Part shown: positions 22,801 through 32,334 of the stretch, one piece after another | Layout of the letters: each line of letters starts with the position of its first letter | How positions within the stretch are numbered: position 1 is the stretch's first letter | Assembly: GCA_950295325.1 (NCBI GenBank) | Contig: OX485805.1 | Span: forward strand, 34,211,501-34,275,500 | Direction: 5' to 3' | Length of the DNA: 64,000 nt | Source: Polytrichum commune | Lineage: Eukaryota > Streptophyta > Polytrichopsida > Polytrichales > Polytrichaceae | Program-made: the position numbers and the translations under genes | The notes under the pieces: model-generated | Told to the model about the DNA's origin: nothing | The model's input: only the letters and a program-made list of their open reading frames with translations | The model's database searches: none

Positions 22801-23845
22801 GCTCCCTGTAACATCCAAAAGTTATCCGATACTTTTAGGTAGAGACTGGCTTCGGAGAGCAAATGCCACAACCGAGTGGTCTACGGGTACCTCCCAAATA
22901 ACATTTGGGCCCCCTCACAACAGAACAACGACAAGAATTGCACTCCGTAAGCCTTCGACAGAATTCACGGAATCCGACCTACCCAAGTCGAAGCCAGAAC
23001 CCAACATAGTTTCGGTAGACTTAGCCAACCAAACATTGGGCACTAAGACCCATCTAGGCCCAGTAAAGGACATGGGTCCTGGCCTCTATGGCTGGGAGGA
23101 CACAGGTGAGTTCACAGCATGGATGGAACTCAACCCGGAAGAAATTCCCAACCAGACCCAGGTATATGCGATCACCGCCACCGAGGACACGTCACGTGGA
23201 CACACCGGATTCGTGCTCATAGCCGATGACCTACCGCTTGAGTCAATTTATTCCTTTGAGATTGATGGCACGCAACCTATAGTCCTAGAGGACCTCGTGC
23301 TCGAAGAAGATATTGTTCCATCCTTGCATTTCAAGAACACCTCTACCGGAATTCAGGTAGGCCATGATTTCGCGTCATATCCTTCGGTGCCAAACGATTG
23401 GTATAAAGGTCCAACCAACCAAATGCCGTTTGCCCTTGTATACGGGATTGAAGCAGTGCTCCCAATCGAGTTGGAGATCCCCTCTTTGCGAATTGCAGTT
23501 GATTCACGACTTACGGTAGCCGAGTCACTATCAGATAGGTTGCTAATGTTAGAGAGTCTTAGCGAGCGACGACGAGCTAGTGTGCAACATCTCGAGGCGA
23601 TGAAACGGAGGCACAAGGCCGTCTTCAACAAACGACACAAGGTAAGAACTTTGCAACCCGGGACGTCGGTAATGCTCCAAGATGCGAGGAAACTGGAGTT
23701 CCCAGGTAAGTCTCACGCCTTGTGGTTGGGCCCTTTTTGGGTCACGAACGTGTATGACAATAATTCGGTTCAATTGGCTACACTTGATGGCACATATTTC
23801 CCTACGCGAACTAACGGGGGTCGGTGTAAGTTGTATAATGTGTGA
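19829..23845 (+). CDS. Gag-protease-integrase tail fusion of element D (in-frame deletion)
   Basis: The frame is open from 19805 to the TGA at 23845. The first ATG is 19829, six bases after the primer site; ATG 19940 (MVSTRGRSYD) is an alternative that better resembles the start of the element B gag. From ATG 19829: a gag capsid-like region (YFPKFGGLPHEDPSTHIERY), a zinc knuckle CRNCNKPGHSNQFC near residue 424, further Cys/His clusters (CPTCGKVH; CNHCGGNHPVDNC), a Gln/Asn/Gly/Pro-rich stretch, and protease LVDGGSGINIM near 927. After SVPNDWYKG, where element B goes on into RT, the frame jumps to MPFALVYGIEAVLPIEL, the end of integrase, and finishes TRTNGGRCKLYNV. Roughly 800 residues are lost without a stop. 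The product could package RNA but not copy it. Confidence 0.92.
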   Translation: MPLPCSDDISLSTYTFRLREEEFSPIEISHTSWATCAMVSTRGRSYDIPTTTTASASEATPGKRSKNEPPKPEKTKENKYQGLGPESEREREKSPTPQSPVRVARPQLMANPLDAMMAPRGPPIVMPQALAPRAMPSYFPKFGGLPHEDPSTHIERYIEVMLANVIAEDTYKLVWFSTTLEGIAYEWYRSHDEGTFRDWRALQTAFLRQFRPEMGQQSALVALTNMRQGPSEGITSYIRRFETVVTRYVGTLLTNDTIKFYFIQGFNKQGTIREILNSNPQDLEEAKDEARRIEGVDKQNERMWNCTIAPVPAFLPTTYIPPEQSKPSQLEPSRPDAYAVHRAAPVPLATRPPPELLALPSPPSHTTIEELELRVKKANDELRSDVMQSLKTLTEQLTMAITSRPLAQPVPPASEAGNYGTNIWCRNCNKPGHSNQFCTEPRFTGNLVAPPPRPQQGHSQTQARNNGKGVCPTCGKVHILGPGKCWIETRVVCNHCGGNHPVDNCRRILAERPSHYSQLNQQLPAFFYDRNQQNQGGMSVNYHQGNPQSNGQQNYGPPNHQNQGNRGNNYQGPQNLYPQNPPADGRQADSNLVGMVSQQYVPQMGRNQPNRFNNGPQVAQQGNTFNNSPNEGNPFYGYQMNQGQAYGLNGQYTDNPPQHLMGSGQYTNQQWAQNGNGPPTSQGPLNLGHAQTQDARFIDNNRASTSCSAPFLPIPNDSHSNFISHELADSSLRAILVPPKKLKQKIDVAVVTRAQKRAQTVMGEGSEKWNESEKSPKFAKLPEFLQNAALKAKVPTTSLEPNPDDEPVEEPLLEEEEDLFRFVDRRDTWGNGLPANFPPKPRPSRAFNPAEDYDLWSDLCSLRANISLAQLIQVAPALRKEFKEGATQVRKAKIPTMAVEVRRTPLGDEGPIEVEVEIMDKIIPHTLVDGGSGINIMPLSTLEKLGLELTGPSPFVINVADQRQVTPLGQVKDCLMKVGGEVYTITFQVLRLPVTSKSYPILLGRDWLRRANATTEWSTGTSQITFGPPHNRTTTRIALRKPSTEFTESDLPKSKPEPNIVSVDLANQTLGTKTHLGPVKDMGPGLYGWEDTGEFTAWMELNPEEIPNQTQVYAITATEDTSRGHTGFVLIADDLPLESIYSFEIDGTQPIVLEDLVLEEDIVPSLHFKNTSTGIQVGHDFASYPSVPNDWYKGPTNQMPFALVYGIEAVLPIELEIPSLRIAVDSRLTVAESLSDRLLMLESLSERRRASVQHLEAMKRRHKAVFNKRHKVRTLQPGTSVMLQDARKLEFPGKSHALWLGPFWVTNVYDNNSVQLATLDGTYFPTRTNGGRCKLYNV

Positions 23846-24375
23846 CAGGTGCAACTAGCGGATTAAATGCGATGTGATACCTTTAGACCCAAAGCAAAGG
23901 CGGAGGGTTTCAAATTCCTGCAATAGGTGCTAGGTTAGAGGTCGGCCCTCCGTGGTCATTGTTTGAAGGAAACCAGTAGGGGGACCTTCTTTCTTCAGCG
24001 CCTGGGAATTGCTCTTGTAGTCCGAACTCTCTGCGAAGAGGAAGGAAGCGGGTTGAAAGTTTTTTCTTCTATAGCTCCAAGTTGCTCCCGCAAGGCGGAG
24101 GGGGTGTCCTAGATAGACACAAACCCAGTCCGGTGGGGGAGTGTGGCGGCTTTGAAGTGTTTTTTGGCTTTAGTATAGTACTATCTTCTTCTTTTCTCTC
24201 TCCTCTTCACATCTTTAAACGGATAAAAGTGCAAGTAATAATAAGAAAAAACAAAAAAAAAATATATGTGTAAGTGGTGGTGTGCATGCAGGTGACCGTG
24301 TACCCAGGATTGGCGTGCGAGCAAGAGCTGGTGTTCGTAGCGCTCGAACGAGCAGCTCCCCTGATGGCCGACATA
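23846..24375 (+). other. 3' non-coding region of element D
   Basis: Contains purine-rich tracts near 24035-24055 and 24130-24145 but no purine run at the LTR edge. CCCCTGATGGCCG at 24358-24370 matches CCCCCGATGGTCG before the 3' LTR of element B. Confidence 0.7.
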
Positions 24376-27214
24376 TGTAAACCCTTTGAATGGTCCACCA
24401 CTCTGCGGGATCACTTTTAGTTAGAATGTTAGCATTAAAAGTTAGAATTGATAGGGAATTTAGGAAAAATTAGTTCATTTAGCATTTAGCCTAGAAGAAG
24501 GAAGGTCAAAATGAAACTAAGTAGTGCTAGAAGATAGCAAAGTAGAAAAAATATGCTAGCTAGTAAAAACAACTAGCTAAGCAAATATTAGTAGATGCTA
24601 GCTATTAAGCAAATGTTAGTAAATGCTAGCTAAGCAAGTGTTAGTTTATTAGTTAGTGTGAGGCACACAAGACTATTAGAGGTGGTTTAGGTAAGAAGAT
24701 AAAATCGGCTTGAAGACTTTTGAAGACAAAAAAGAAAGAGAGCAAGGGGGATACTTGCCCACTTGCCCCCTTGCCAACTCGATGGCGGAAAAATTAGAAA
24801 GATTTCTAAAGGTTTTTTGTCGGAGCCACCTCGGCGAGAGGGTGGCAATCTCAACCGGGAAAACCCCCGAGCCAAAATTTCGGGAAAGGGTTTGAAAAAT
24901 GGATCCGGTGGAGGAGGGGTCCAACCCTTTTGTGAGAGGGTTTAAAAACCCCTCCTTCCACCTTGTAGCTCTCTCTTTTTCTCTAGTTTTTGGGCGAAGC
25001 CCTGCTTCAATGTAGTTAGGAAAAAATCCTTTAGCATGTATTCTCAATGGTCTAGAAGAAAGGCTTGAGAACCTCCTCTACTCTCTCTCTCCTAGTTAGG
25101 TTGTGTGTTTATTAACACACCAACAAAATTATTCCTTCTTTTGTAGAGGTAGGTTGGATGGTAGAGTTTTGAGTAGAGGCATTATAGACCTCATCTGCCA
25201 ATGCCCTGAAGGCTTAGTTCAAAAGCTAGAACAAGATACTTATCATTTTTCTCTTAGAGAGATTTCATATAGCTATCCATAGCCGTTTCCCATTTGTGAT
25301 TTGGTTGAGATGACAATTAGTTATGGATTTTCAAAGATGGAGTAGAAAAACTGGGTGGTCTTGTGGGTAGCGGCTGCTGGATCAGACCTGCGAGCCCAAT
25401 AGGAATTTTAATTCCAAGAAATTATATTTTTCCCAAGTAGAACTTTTGTGTAGCTTTCCAAAATGGCTTAGAACATTTGATTTGAGCATGATTTGAATTA
25501 GATTTGAATTGTGCAAGATGGGACACATAGTTTGAGAACTTTTGGTTGACTGCTGCATTACAGAGGACCTGCTGGGTTCACTTCGGCTTACCTTTCTAAT
25601 CACATATTTTTATCAAATACATATTTTTAATATCTCTCCAGGGTCATATAGAACGTTTGATTTGACTAAGATTTGAATTAGATATGAATTGTTGAAGGCG
25701 AGATACATAGTTCAAGCCTTCGTGATTGACTGCTGTGTTACAAGGAGTCCGCTGAATTTCTATTAGCTTAACCTGCTGATGTCATAATTTTTCTAGTTAG
25801 AGCTTGTTCATAGCTTTCCAATGGTATAAGGAAAGCCTAGATCCAAGTAGTAAGGAATGTGCTATGAATTCTTGAAGTTAGAAGGTAGATAGGTGGGTTG
25901 GAAGGGTCGGTTGAATCGACCTCACACTTCCAACCCTCATAACTTTTGCATTTCTTATCCGATTAGAGTGATTTTTAGATCATTGGAAAGATAATTTGGT
26001 GCACTAAGTATAAATATTATGCTTAGGATTAAATTACAGGGCAGAATAACACTTTATATTTTAATTGTTAACTAAGGTACGCTTACTACCAAACTAGTTA
26101 CAAAGAAGGAGGCAAGGTCGACGCTCGGAAAGTGGAGCAAGGAAGGAGGTAGCGGCTCGGCCTACATCAAGCCCAAATCAACCGAGGAAAATTGAGGTAA
26201 ATTAACTAACCTTAAGCCTTCCATTTAGGATTGGAGGGAGCACGGCTAAGGTACGCATCTCTAAACCCACTCACCTATCTCGTAAGGTCAAGTGGCTTGA
26301 CCACTTGACCGCCAAGGGAGTACCCAATTCCATTGTTTTCGGGGCCCTTGGTATGTTTTGTGGTAGTAGCTTCATTTATTAGCAAGTTTCGTGTGTGGTA
26401 AGTCGGATTAATCACCGACACGACCACTCTGAATGTTGTTGGTGGAAAGGTGGGGTTAATGACCCGCGAATCCACTATTATGTTGTTGGCCCAATAGATT
26501 GGGAGTAATGGCCCCAATTTATGAAGATTGCGCAACAGGTTGAACCTACAAGTCGCCCGTCACCCTGGTCCCATTGAGTTGCATTTCGTGGTCTATCCAG
26601 TGTAAACACATTTAACAATCAAAACATACCAAATAAATCGTAAACCCTTGTTGGCAAGAGACCCGAGGTAAGGGGTGATGCCTAATATGTTAATGTAGTA
26701 AGTTAGGACGTGCAAACAAAAGTAAGTAATTAAGAAGGAATTTGTGTGAAGGGTGGGACTTAGGCCAAGTTCCCCCGCTTAGAAAACTAAATAGAACTAA
26801 ATAAAGAAATAGGAAGAATTGAATGGTCCATCAAATTGTCGTTATTCCGTTCGTTGAGTTAGGGTGGTATGAGTCACACCCGGTTGGGTGTATCAGAACC
26901 ATCCCAATTCACAAATTAGGATTGCCTTGGTTTCAAGGCTGGTGCGTCTGCGCGTAGAATAGGTTGTAGGTTAAGGTTAGAACTAGATATGAAATTCGTT
27001 AGTGGAGTTTAAAGCCACACTAGTAAAAAACTAAGGCCTAACCTCCGGAGGTACTACGACGCATATTTAATCTCCCTTAAAAATCTAACTACTCACGTTA
27101 TACACCTATCATCCGGGTTTGGCTTGGGCGCCTGCAAATGCAGGCCACCTTCACCGAAGGGCTTGTGTGATACTTTTAGGCTCCCTCGAAAGGGGGTGGC
27201 CCAAAAGTACCACA
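24376..27214 (+). repeat. 3' LTR of element D
   Basis: Same length as the 5' LTR (2839 bp) and nearly identical; ends TACCACA directly before the CAACC duplication. Confidence 0.95.
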
Positions 27215-27219
27215 CAACC

Positions 27220-27700
27220 CGTGGTGCCTCAACCATCCTTTGAGAAAAGGCTATGCGGTCTCCAACGCGGTGGCGGTTCCCACAATCGGCACCATGTGTG
27301 CCCACTTGGCAAACCGCTCTACCATCAACAAGATGGCATCATACCCATGTGACTCCGGCAAACTTGTGATCAAGTCCATGCACATACCATGCCATGGCGC
27401 CAACGGGATAGGCAACGGTTGCAAGAAGCCGCCTTGCTTTTGGTAAGAGGCTCGGTTCACTTTGCACTTTGATTCAAGCCTTCACAAAGTGGGCTATATC
27501 TTCCTTTATGCACCGCCAATGGTACCTCTTTGACACCATTCTATGGCGGTTTTTTCTTTCTCCTCTATGGCCGGCAATAGGACTATCATATTCCTCCTTC
27601 AAAACCGATAGCCTCAACTTGCCTTGTGGCACATATACCCGACTTTGTTTGCACTTGAACAATCCGTCCACCAACTTAACGTCTTTGAGCACCTTGCTCT
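27220..27700 (-). pseudogene. Integrase N-half of element C
   Basis: Minus-strand pieces are 27474-27692 (DGLFKCKQSRVYVPQGKLR) and 27251-27460 (YQKQGGFLQPLPIP; PWHGMCMDLITSLPES). They read towards the CAACC site where element D inserted and continue at 16957. There is a frame change between the two pieces. Confidence 0.8.
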
Positions 27701-29170
27701 TGCGAAGCTCACCTAAAAGCTTTTGTGCTTTGGGGTAGTTAATTTACCCCTCCCGTATCTTGCATCACAAGTTTCCTTTGCCGGCACACATTAGCCACAA
27801 AGTTTGGATGGTTCTCATTGCTTGGAACTCTTCCGGTCTACTTCGCGCATCCGGCACCACATTTCCACGGTCCGGTTTGTGGATTAAATCCACCTTCATA
27901 AGCGCCAAACTATCATGCCTCCGCAATGACTTGGCGTTCACTTATGCTTGTATGTCAAAATACTTTTAGGACACATTGTCCATGTAGACCTTTGCTTTGT
28001 GCGACCCCATATAATGTCGCCACATCTTCAAGCAATGCACTACGGCAAAGAAGTTCTTTGTCATGAGTTGGTTGTCTTCTTTGACAACCATCGAGCTTCA
28101 TGCTCCCATATGCAAAGGCCATCCATCTTACACAAAATCCACCATTGGCAAAGTCATTCACCCCCGTATGCATCTCAAAAGGTTTGTCAAGCTCCGCGAA
28201 CTTGAGCACGGGCGGCGAAGAGAACTTGCTCTTAAGCTCCCCAAAGACTTGGTGACAAGGCTCATCCCATTCTTGGGATAGCCATTTCTTTCACGAGTCA
28301 CACAAGGTCGGACAACCATCGAGCTTCATGCTCCCATATACAATGGTCATTCATCGTGCATCAACATCCACCAATGGTAAAGTCACTCGCCCCCGTATGC
28401 ACCTCAAAAGGTTTGTCAAACTCCAAAAACTTGAGCACGGGTGGCGAATAGAACTTGGTCTTAAGCTCCTCAAAGACTTGGTGGCAAGGCTCATCCCACT
28501 CTTGGGATAGCCATTTCTTGCACAAGTTGGACAAGGTTGAACAACCATCAAGCTTCATGCTCTTATATGCAATGGCCATCCATTTTGCCTTAACATCCGC
28601 CAATGGTAAAGTCACCCGCCCCCGTATGCACCTCAAAGGTTTGCCAACTCCACGAACTTGAGCACGGGCGGCGAAGAGAACTTGGTCTTAAGCTTCCCGA
28701 AGGCTTTGTGGCAAGGCTCATCCCACTCTTGGGATAACCATTTCTTGCACACGCCGGACAAGGTTCAACAACCATGGAGGTTAATGCTTCCATAAGCAAT
28801 GGTCATCCATCTTGGATCAACATCCGCCAATGGTAAAGTCCTTCGCCTCCATGTGCACCTCAAAATGCTTACGAAAATCTGGAAACTTAACCACATCTTG
28901 TGAAGAGAACTTGCTCTTGAGCTCCCCAAAGGCTTGGTGACAAGGCTCATCCCACTCTTGGGATAGCCATTTTCCTCAATAAGTTGATTAAGGTCCTAGC
29001 AACCTTCAAAAACTCTTGAATGAAGTGGTGGTAGTAGTTGGCTAGGCCAACAAATGACCTAAGCATTTTTTTGAATGAAGGGCCAATTCTCCTTTTGGAT
29101 TGCTTTGACATTCTTCATGTTCATCCACCAACGTCCTTTGTCACCACATACCTCAAGAACTCAATCTCTC
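27700..29170 (-). pseudogene. RT thumb / RNase H of element C
   Basis: On the minus strand: the GLANYYHHFIQ-type connection near 29000-29060, four copies of the WDEPCHQVFEELK module, the THDKELL-type RNase H motif near 28060 and the tether to integrase near 27850. Frames change several times. The RT palm is absent upstream. Confidence 0.75.
28275..28990 (-). repeat. 229-bp tandem repeat, four units (element C)
   Basis: The unit starts (read as GGATAGCCATTT or GGATAACCATTT on the plus strand) are near 28274, 28505, 28733 and 28960. The same unit is present five times in element A and once in E. Confidence 0.85.
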
Positions 29171-29700
29171 GTTGAGCAAAGTTATTTTTCACTCCTTGGC
29201 GGTAATGTTTTTGGGCAACACATTGGTGAATACATCCTTGTATCTCACCAACATCCCACCAATGTGATTTGGGGGAGGCCCATCTTTCCTCGCCTCCCCA
29301 TACGTTCTTTGGAGTTGCTCCAATTGAACCACGACAATTATGTTTATATTTTGCATTTGGTCCATTAAGACCAAATTCAACTTGGGTCCTCCTACCATAG
29401 GAGTCCTTGTCAATTTGAACTTCAATTCTTTGCTATTATGACACATCATAATGCATTGCAAACACCCGGCTTGCACCTCACATCTATCATGTGAGTTTCA
29501 AAGAAGGCGGCCTTCACAATGACATGCATTTCATCTATTTCACTTGGTGTGAAATTTTGACAAAAATCCAATGTCCCACATTGAAAGGTTACATGCATCG
29601 CGGCCTCCTTTGTTTCATGCGGTTCGCCCTTTCCAAACCGCACCTTGGTGGGCTTGCCCGCTCTATCAATTGGCAAGCCCCAACTCCCTTGTGAGTTTTG
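29169..29700 (-). pseudogene. Protease-like and RT lead-in region of element C, with RT deletion junction
   Basis: Minus-strand frames 29446-29676 (KVRFGKGEPHETKEAAM) and 29189-29476 (GGMLVRYKDVFTNVLPKN). After ITAKE a stop follows, and then the post-palm text begins (29169-29215), as in A and E. Confidence 0.65.
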
Positions 29701-29835
29701 GGCTCATGAAAGAGTCCATTGCCTCTTTGTCAACTCATGAGACATATCTCCCATTCATTTGAGCCTCAAGGTACAAAAGACTTGGCCTCGGCTTAAGGCT
29801 ACTAGCCTTGGCCACAATGCCATCGTCTTACATTT

Positions 29836-30140
29836 GGTCCTCGGCAACTTGGCTTGGCTTGGTCCGCAAAGCCAACTTCAAACATTTCGTGCGCGGGACA
29901 AATTGGTTTGGTGCCACAAAACCAATTTCTAATAGTTTGTCCGCAAAACAAACATGTTTTGCCTTGGTAGCACAAAGCCACCTTCCCACACTCCGTCCGC
30001 GGCACGAACATGAATTGCCTTGGTAGGACAAACCCACCTCCCAACATTCTGTCCGCGGCACAAGTATGATTTGCTTTGGAAGCATAAAGCCACCTTTCAA
30101 CATTCCATCTGCGGCACCAACATGTTTTGCCTAAGTAAAA
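29836..30140 (-). repeat. 56-bp minisatellite in the element C leader, five units
   Basis: On the plus strand the unit reads TTGCCTTGGTAGCACAAAGC, then CACCTTCCCACACTCCGTCC, then GCGGCACGAACATG. It recurs with about 56-bp spacing. Element E has about two units (46990-47120) and element A at most one trace (near 1780-1815). Confidence 0.75.
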
Positions 30141-30149
30141 TGGACCAAA

Positions 30150-30774
30150 CAATTTGCACTCATTTCTTTGGGACCTACTTTGGCTAAAGCCACTTGTGGT
30201 GATGCGCCGCCAAACTTCTCTTTGGGACCATCGGCTTCAATGCTCTTGCAAACTTGATGGTCCCCACCATGTCCTCAAGAAGCCTTGGGGACTTAAACAA
30301 GGCATCCACCACCCGCTTTTAAAACCCCACCTAAAACGATGCATTTCTTAGAAAGCTCGTCCGTTTTAGGTGTATCCTTCATTTGTGCGTTTGAATAGCG
30401 CACATAGGCCTTAAGAGGCCATGGGTGCCTAATTAGCACCAAGTTCATTTCAACATCCGAACCTTCGAAGCATCTCGAATTGAATTTCAATCCAACATTA
30501 ATACCCTCCAAGGTTTTGGGTGCATTCGGTATTCTAGGCCCCAAATGTTTTTTTGAGGTTTGCGGGAGCCCTTTTCAAAGCACTCCTCCATTTTCCTTAC
30601 CAAATCCACCCTCATGCCCACCATTGTCATTAGAACCAATGGTATGGTCAAATTCCACTTGCACATGATCCTTGTTCCAATTTGAGCCTCACAACCTTTT
30701 GGAAACCCCGGGCTCACCATCATAACCCGCATTTTTGATAGCCATGTTTCCCTCAAAGTGCGAGCTCAAAACTT
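30150..30774 (-). other. Leader of element C
   Basis: Matches 1176-1790 of element A; no recognisable gag and no long frame. Confidence 0.5.
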
Positions 30775-30794
30775 GGAACCCTGCTCTGATACCA
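30775..30794 (-). other. Primer binding site of element C
   Basis: On the minus strand TGGTATCAGAGCAGGGTTCC, matching initiator tRNA-Met, 2 nt inside the 5' LTR. Confidence 0.88.
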
Positions 30795-30796
30795 AG

Positions 30797-31769
30797 TGTC
30801 GCAACCCTTGCTAGGTCCCTTAATAATCTTGCCAATTTTCAATTCTAGCAAAGGTTACGAGTCGCTAACCCTTCGCATTCCGCCATGCTAATGGTTAGCT
30901 CCTCTTACCCCGGACCAATAGTTCATAGGAGGGAACCAACCCTCCTACTTTGCTTTCGGGACTCACCCCTTAATCGGTAACCCATTTCCCCAATGTGGAC
31001 TTCCATCCATGGAAGTCCAATCCTATGTTGATCATCGCGTTGCCGGAGCAACACTACAACAACCCGAAGCATACTAGGCAACTATGGCCTCACAATAGGC
31101 CAAAGCCCATGGAGGCCTTGCCGTTCGGCCTCGGGTGGGTGAGGCCACACCACCTCACCCATATAAGCCTCTAGGACTTCACGCGGGGCCCCTACCCCAC
31201 CGTCAACCAACCTCTTGTCTCTCTACCAAGAGTTGGGGCCAAGTGGACATTTTCCTTTAGCTGCTGGGCCTAGAACCCACTAGCAGCTTCAGACCATCAT
31301 AACTTCCTTGTATGATGTCTGATCATAACAACCAACCACTCCATCTTCATCTACGCTTCACGTAGATGCCGATGGACTCCTCACTTGCCCCATTCGGGCA
31401 AGTCTTGAGGAAGTTATGCCTGTTTGAACCTTGGCAGTCCCGGGAATCACTCCCAGGCACTGCTGTACCAGGGCGCTGTCCCGGGACAGCGCCCCACTCA
31501 AATGGCCATAACTCCTAGCTCACACCTCCGATTGAGGTGTTCTTGAGCTTTCTAGAATCACCACGCCATGAGCTACGCATAGCTCGTGGCCTTACCCTTG
31601 TGCCTCCTAGTCTTCGTGGGTGGGAGGCGTTCCCAACCCCCGGGGCCCTCACCCACACTAGGATCACTTGGGCCCTCTCACCAACGGCGCCACAAGTCCC
31701 GGGTGTCACTCCGGGGTCCCCCTTGTGCCCATGGTGTTTCGGGCACTCCTCATGGAGAGGTGCGCGACA
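30797..31769 (-). repeat. 5' LTR of element C
   Basis: 973 bp, TGTCGC/GCGACA ends, about 2 differences from 14232-15204. Confidence 0.95.
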
Positions 31770-32273
31770 GACTCGAAGCGGGATTGGGATACGAAACTAA
31801 CGGCGGCACTTTGGGCATACCGTACAACCTATAAGGTAACTACGCGTGCTACACCATTTTCCTTAGTCTATGGTCTTGAAGCGACACTACCAATCGAATA
31901 TGAAGTCGAGTCACTTAGGGTGGCCGTGAGTACGAGACTTACCGAAAGTCAATCCTTACGAAATCGACTAACCGATTTGGAAGCACTTGACGAAGGGAGG
32001 AGAATGGCGGCTCAACATATTGAGGCAATCCAAAGAAGGAGAAAGATTACTTTCGACAAACGACACAAGAGAAGGGCCCTAACACCGGGAATGATGGTCA
32101 TGATTCAAGACGCACGAAAGCTTGAATTTCCGGCGAAATTCAATGCGGTATGGTTAGGACCTTACCTTGTCTATGAGGTCTTTCCTAATAATTCAATTCA
32201 ATTGGAAACGTTGAATGGTGAGCTCTTTCCTACCCGTACATCGGGAAGTAGATGTAAGGAGTACCGAGCTTGA
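31770..32273 (+). pseudogene. Integrase of element B, C-terminal part
   Basis: This is the continuation of the integrase cut at 14231: KRDWDTKLTAALWAYRT, PFSLVYGLEATLPIEYEVES, a basic helix with KRHKRRALTPG, then the GPYLVYEVFPNNSIQLETL core of the C-terminal domain. It ends TRTSGSRCKEYRA with TGA 32271-32273. The tail closely matches the end of the element D product (TRTNGGRCKLYNV), confirming common descent. No chromodomain follows. Confidence 0.92.
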
Positions 32274-32334
32274 CTAGGCAACTTACCCTTGGAGCAAGAG
32301 ATGTTTGGATTCATCCCCCGATGGTCGCCAATTA
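32274..32334 (+). other. Element B region before the 3' LTR, no purine tract
   Basis: Only 61 bp separates the integrase stop from the LTR. The edge reads CCCCCGATGGTCGCC (32315-32329) then AATTA, not a polypurine tract. CCAATTA mirrors the TAATTGG after the 5' LTR. Confidence 0.7.

Larger units (their letters stand above)
16963..27214 (+). mobile_element. Element D: young gypsy retrotransposon with internal pol deletion, innermost
   Basis: LTRs of 2839 bp lie at 16963-19801 and 24376-27214, starting TGTAAACC and ending TACCACA. I found three substitutions by eye (near 18211, 18631 and 18731). The target duplication CAACC is at 16958-16962 and 27215-27219. It shares the primer site of element B and a related gag. 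One uninterrupted frame joins gag-protease directly to the integrase C-terminus, so RT, RNase H and the integrase core are missing. It must move with enzymes made by another element. A solo LTR of the same family lies at 56293-59131. Confidence 0.96.
14232..31769 (-). mobile_element. Element C: second chromovirus-family copy, nested in B, reversed
   Basis: LTRs of 973 bp lie at 14232-15204 (3' LTR) and 30797-31769 (5' LTR), differing by about 2 bases by eye. The target duplication GACTC is at 14227-14231 and 31770-31774. It is the same family as A and E. Internal order on the minus strand: primer site 30775-30794, leader, 56-bp repeats, protease-like region, RNase H with four 229-bp units, integrase (cut by D), chromodomain, 3' non-coding. 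It lacks the RT palm. Its insertion knocked out the integrase of B. Confidence 0.95.
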
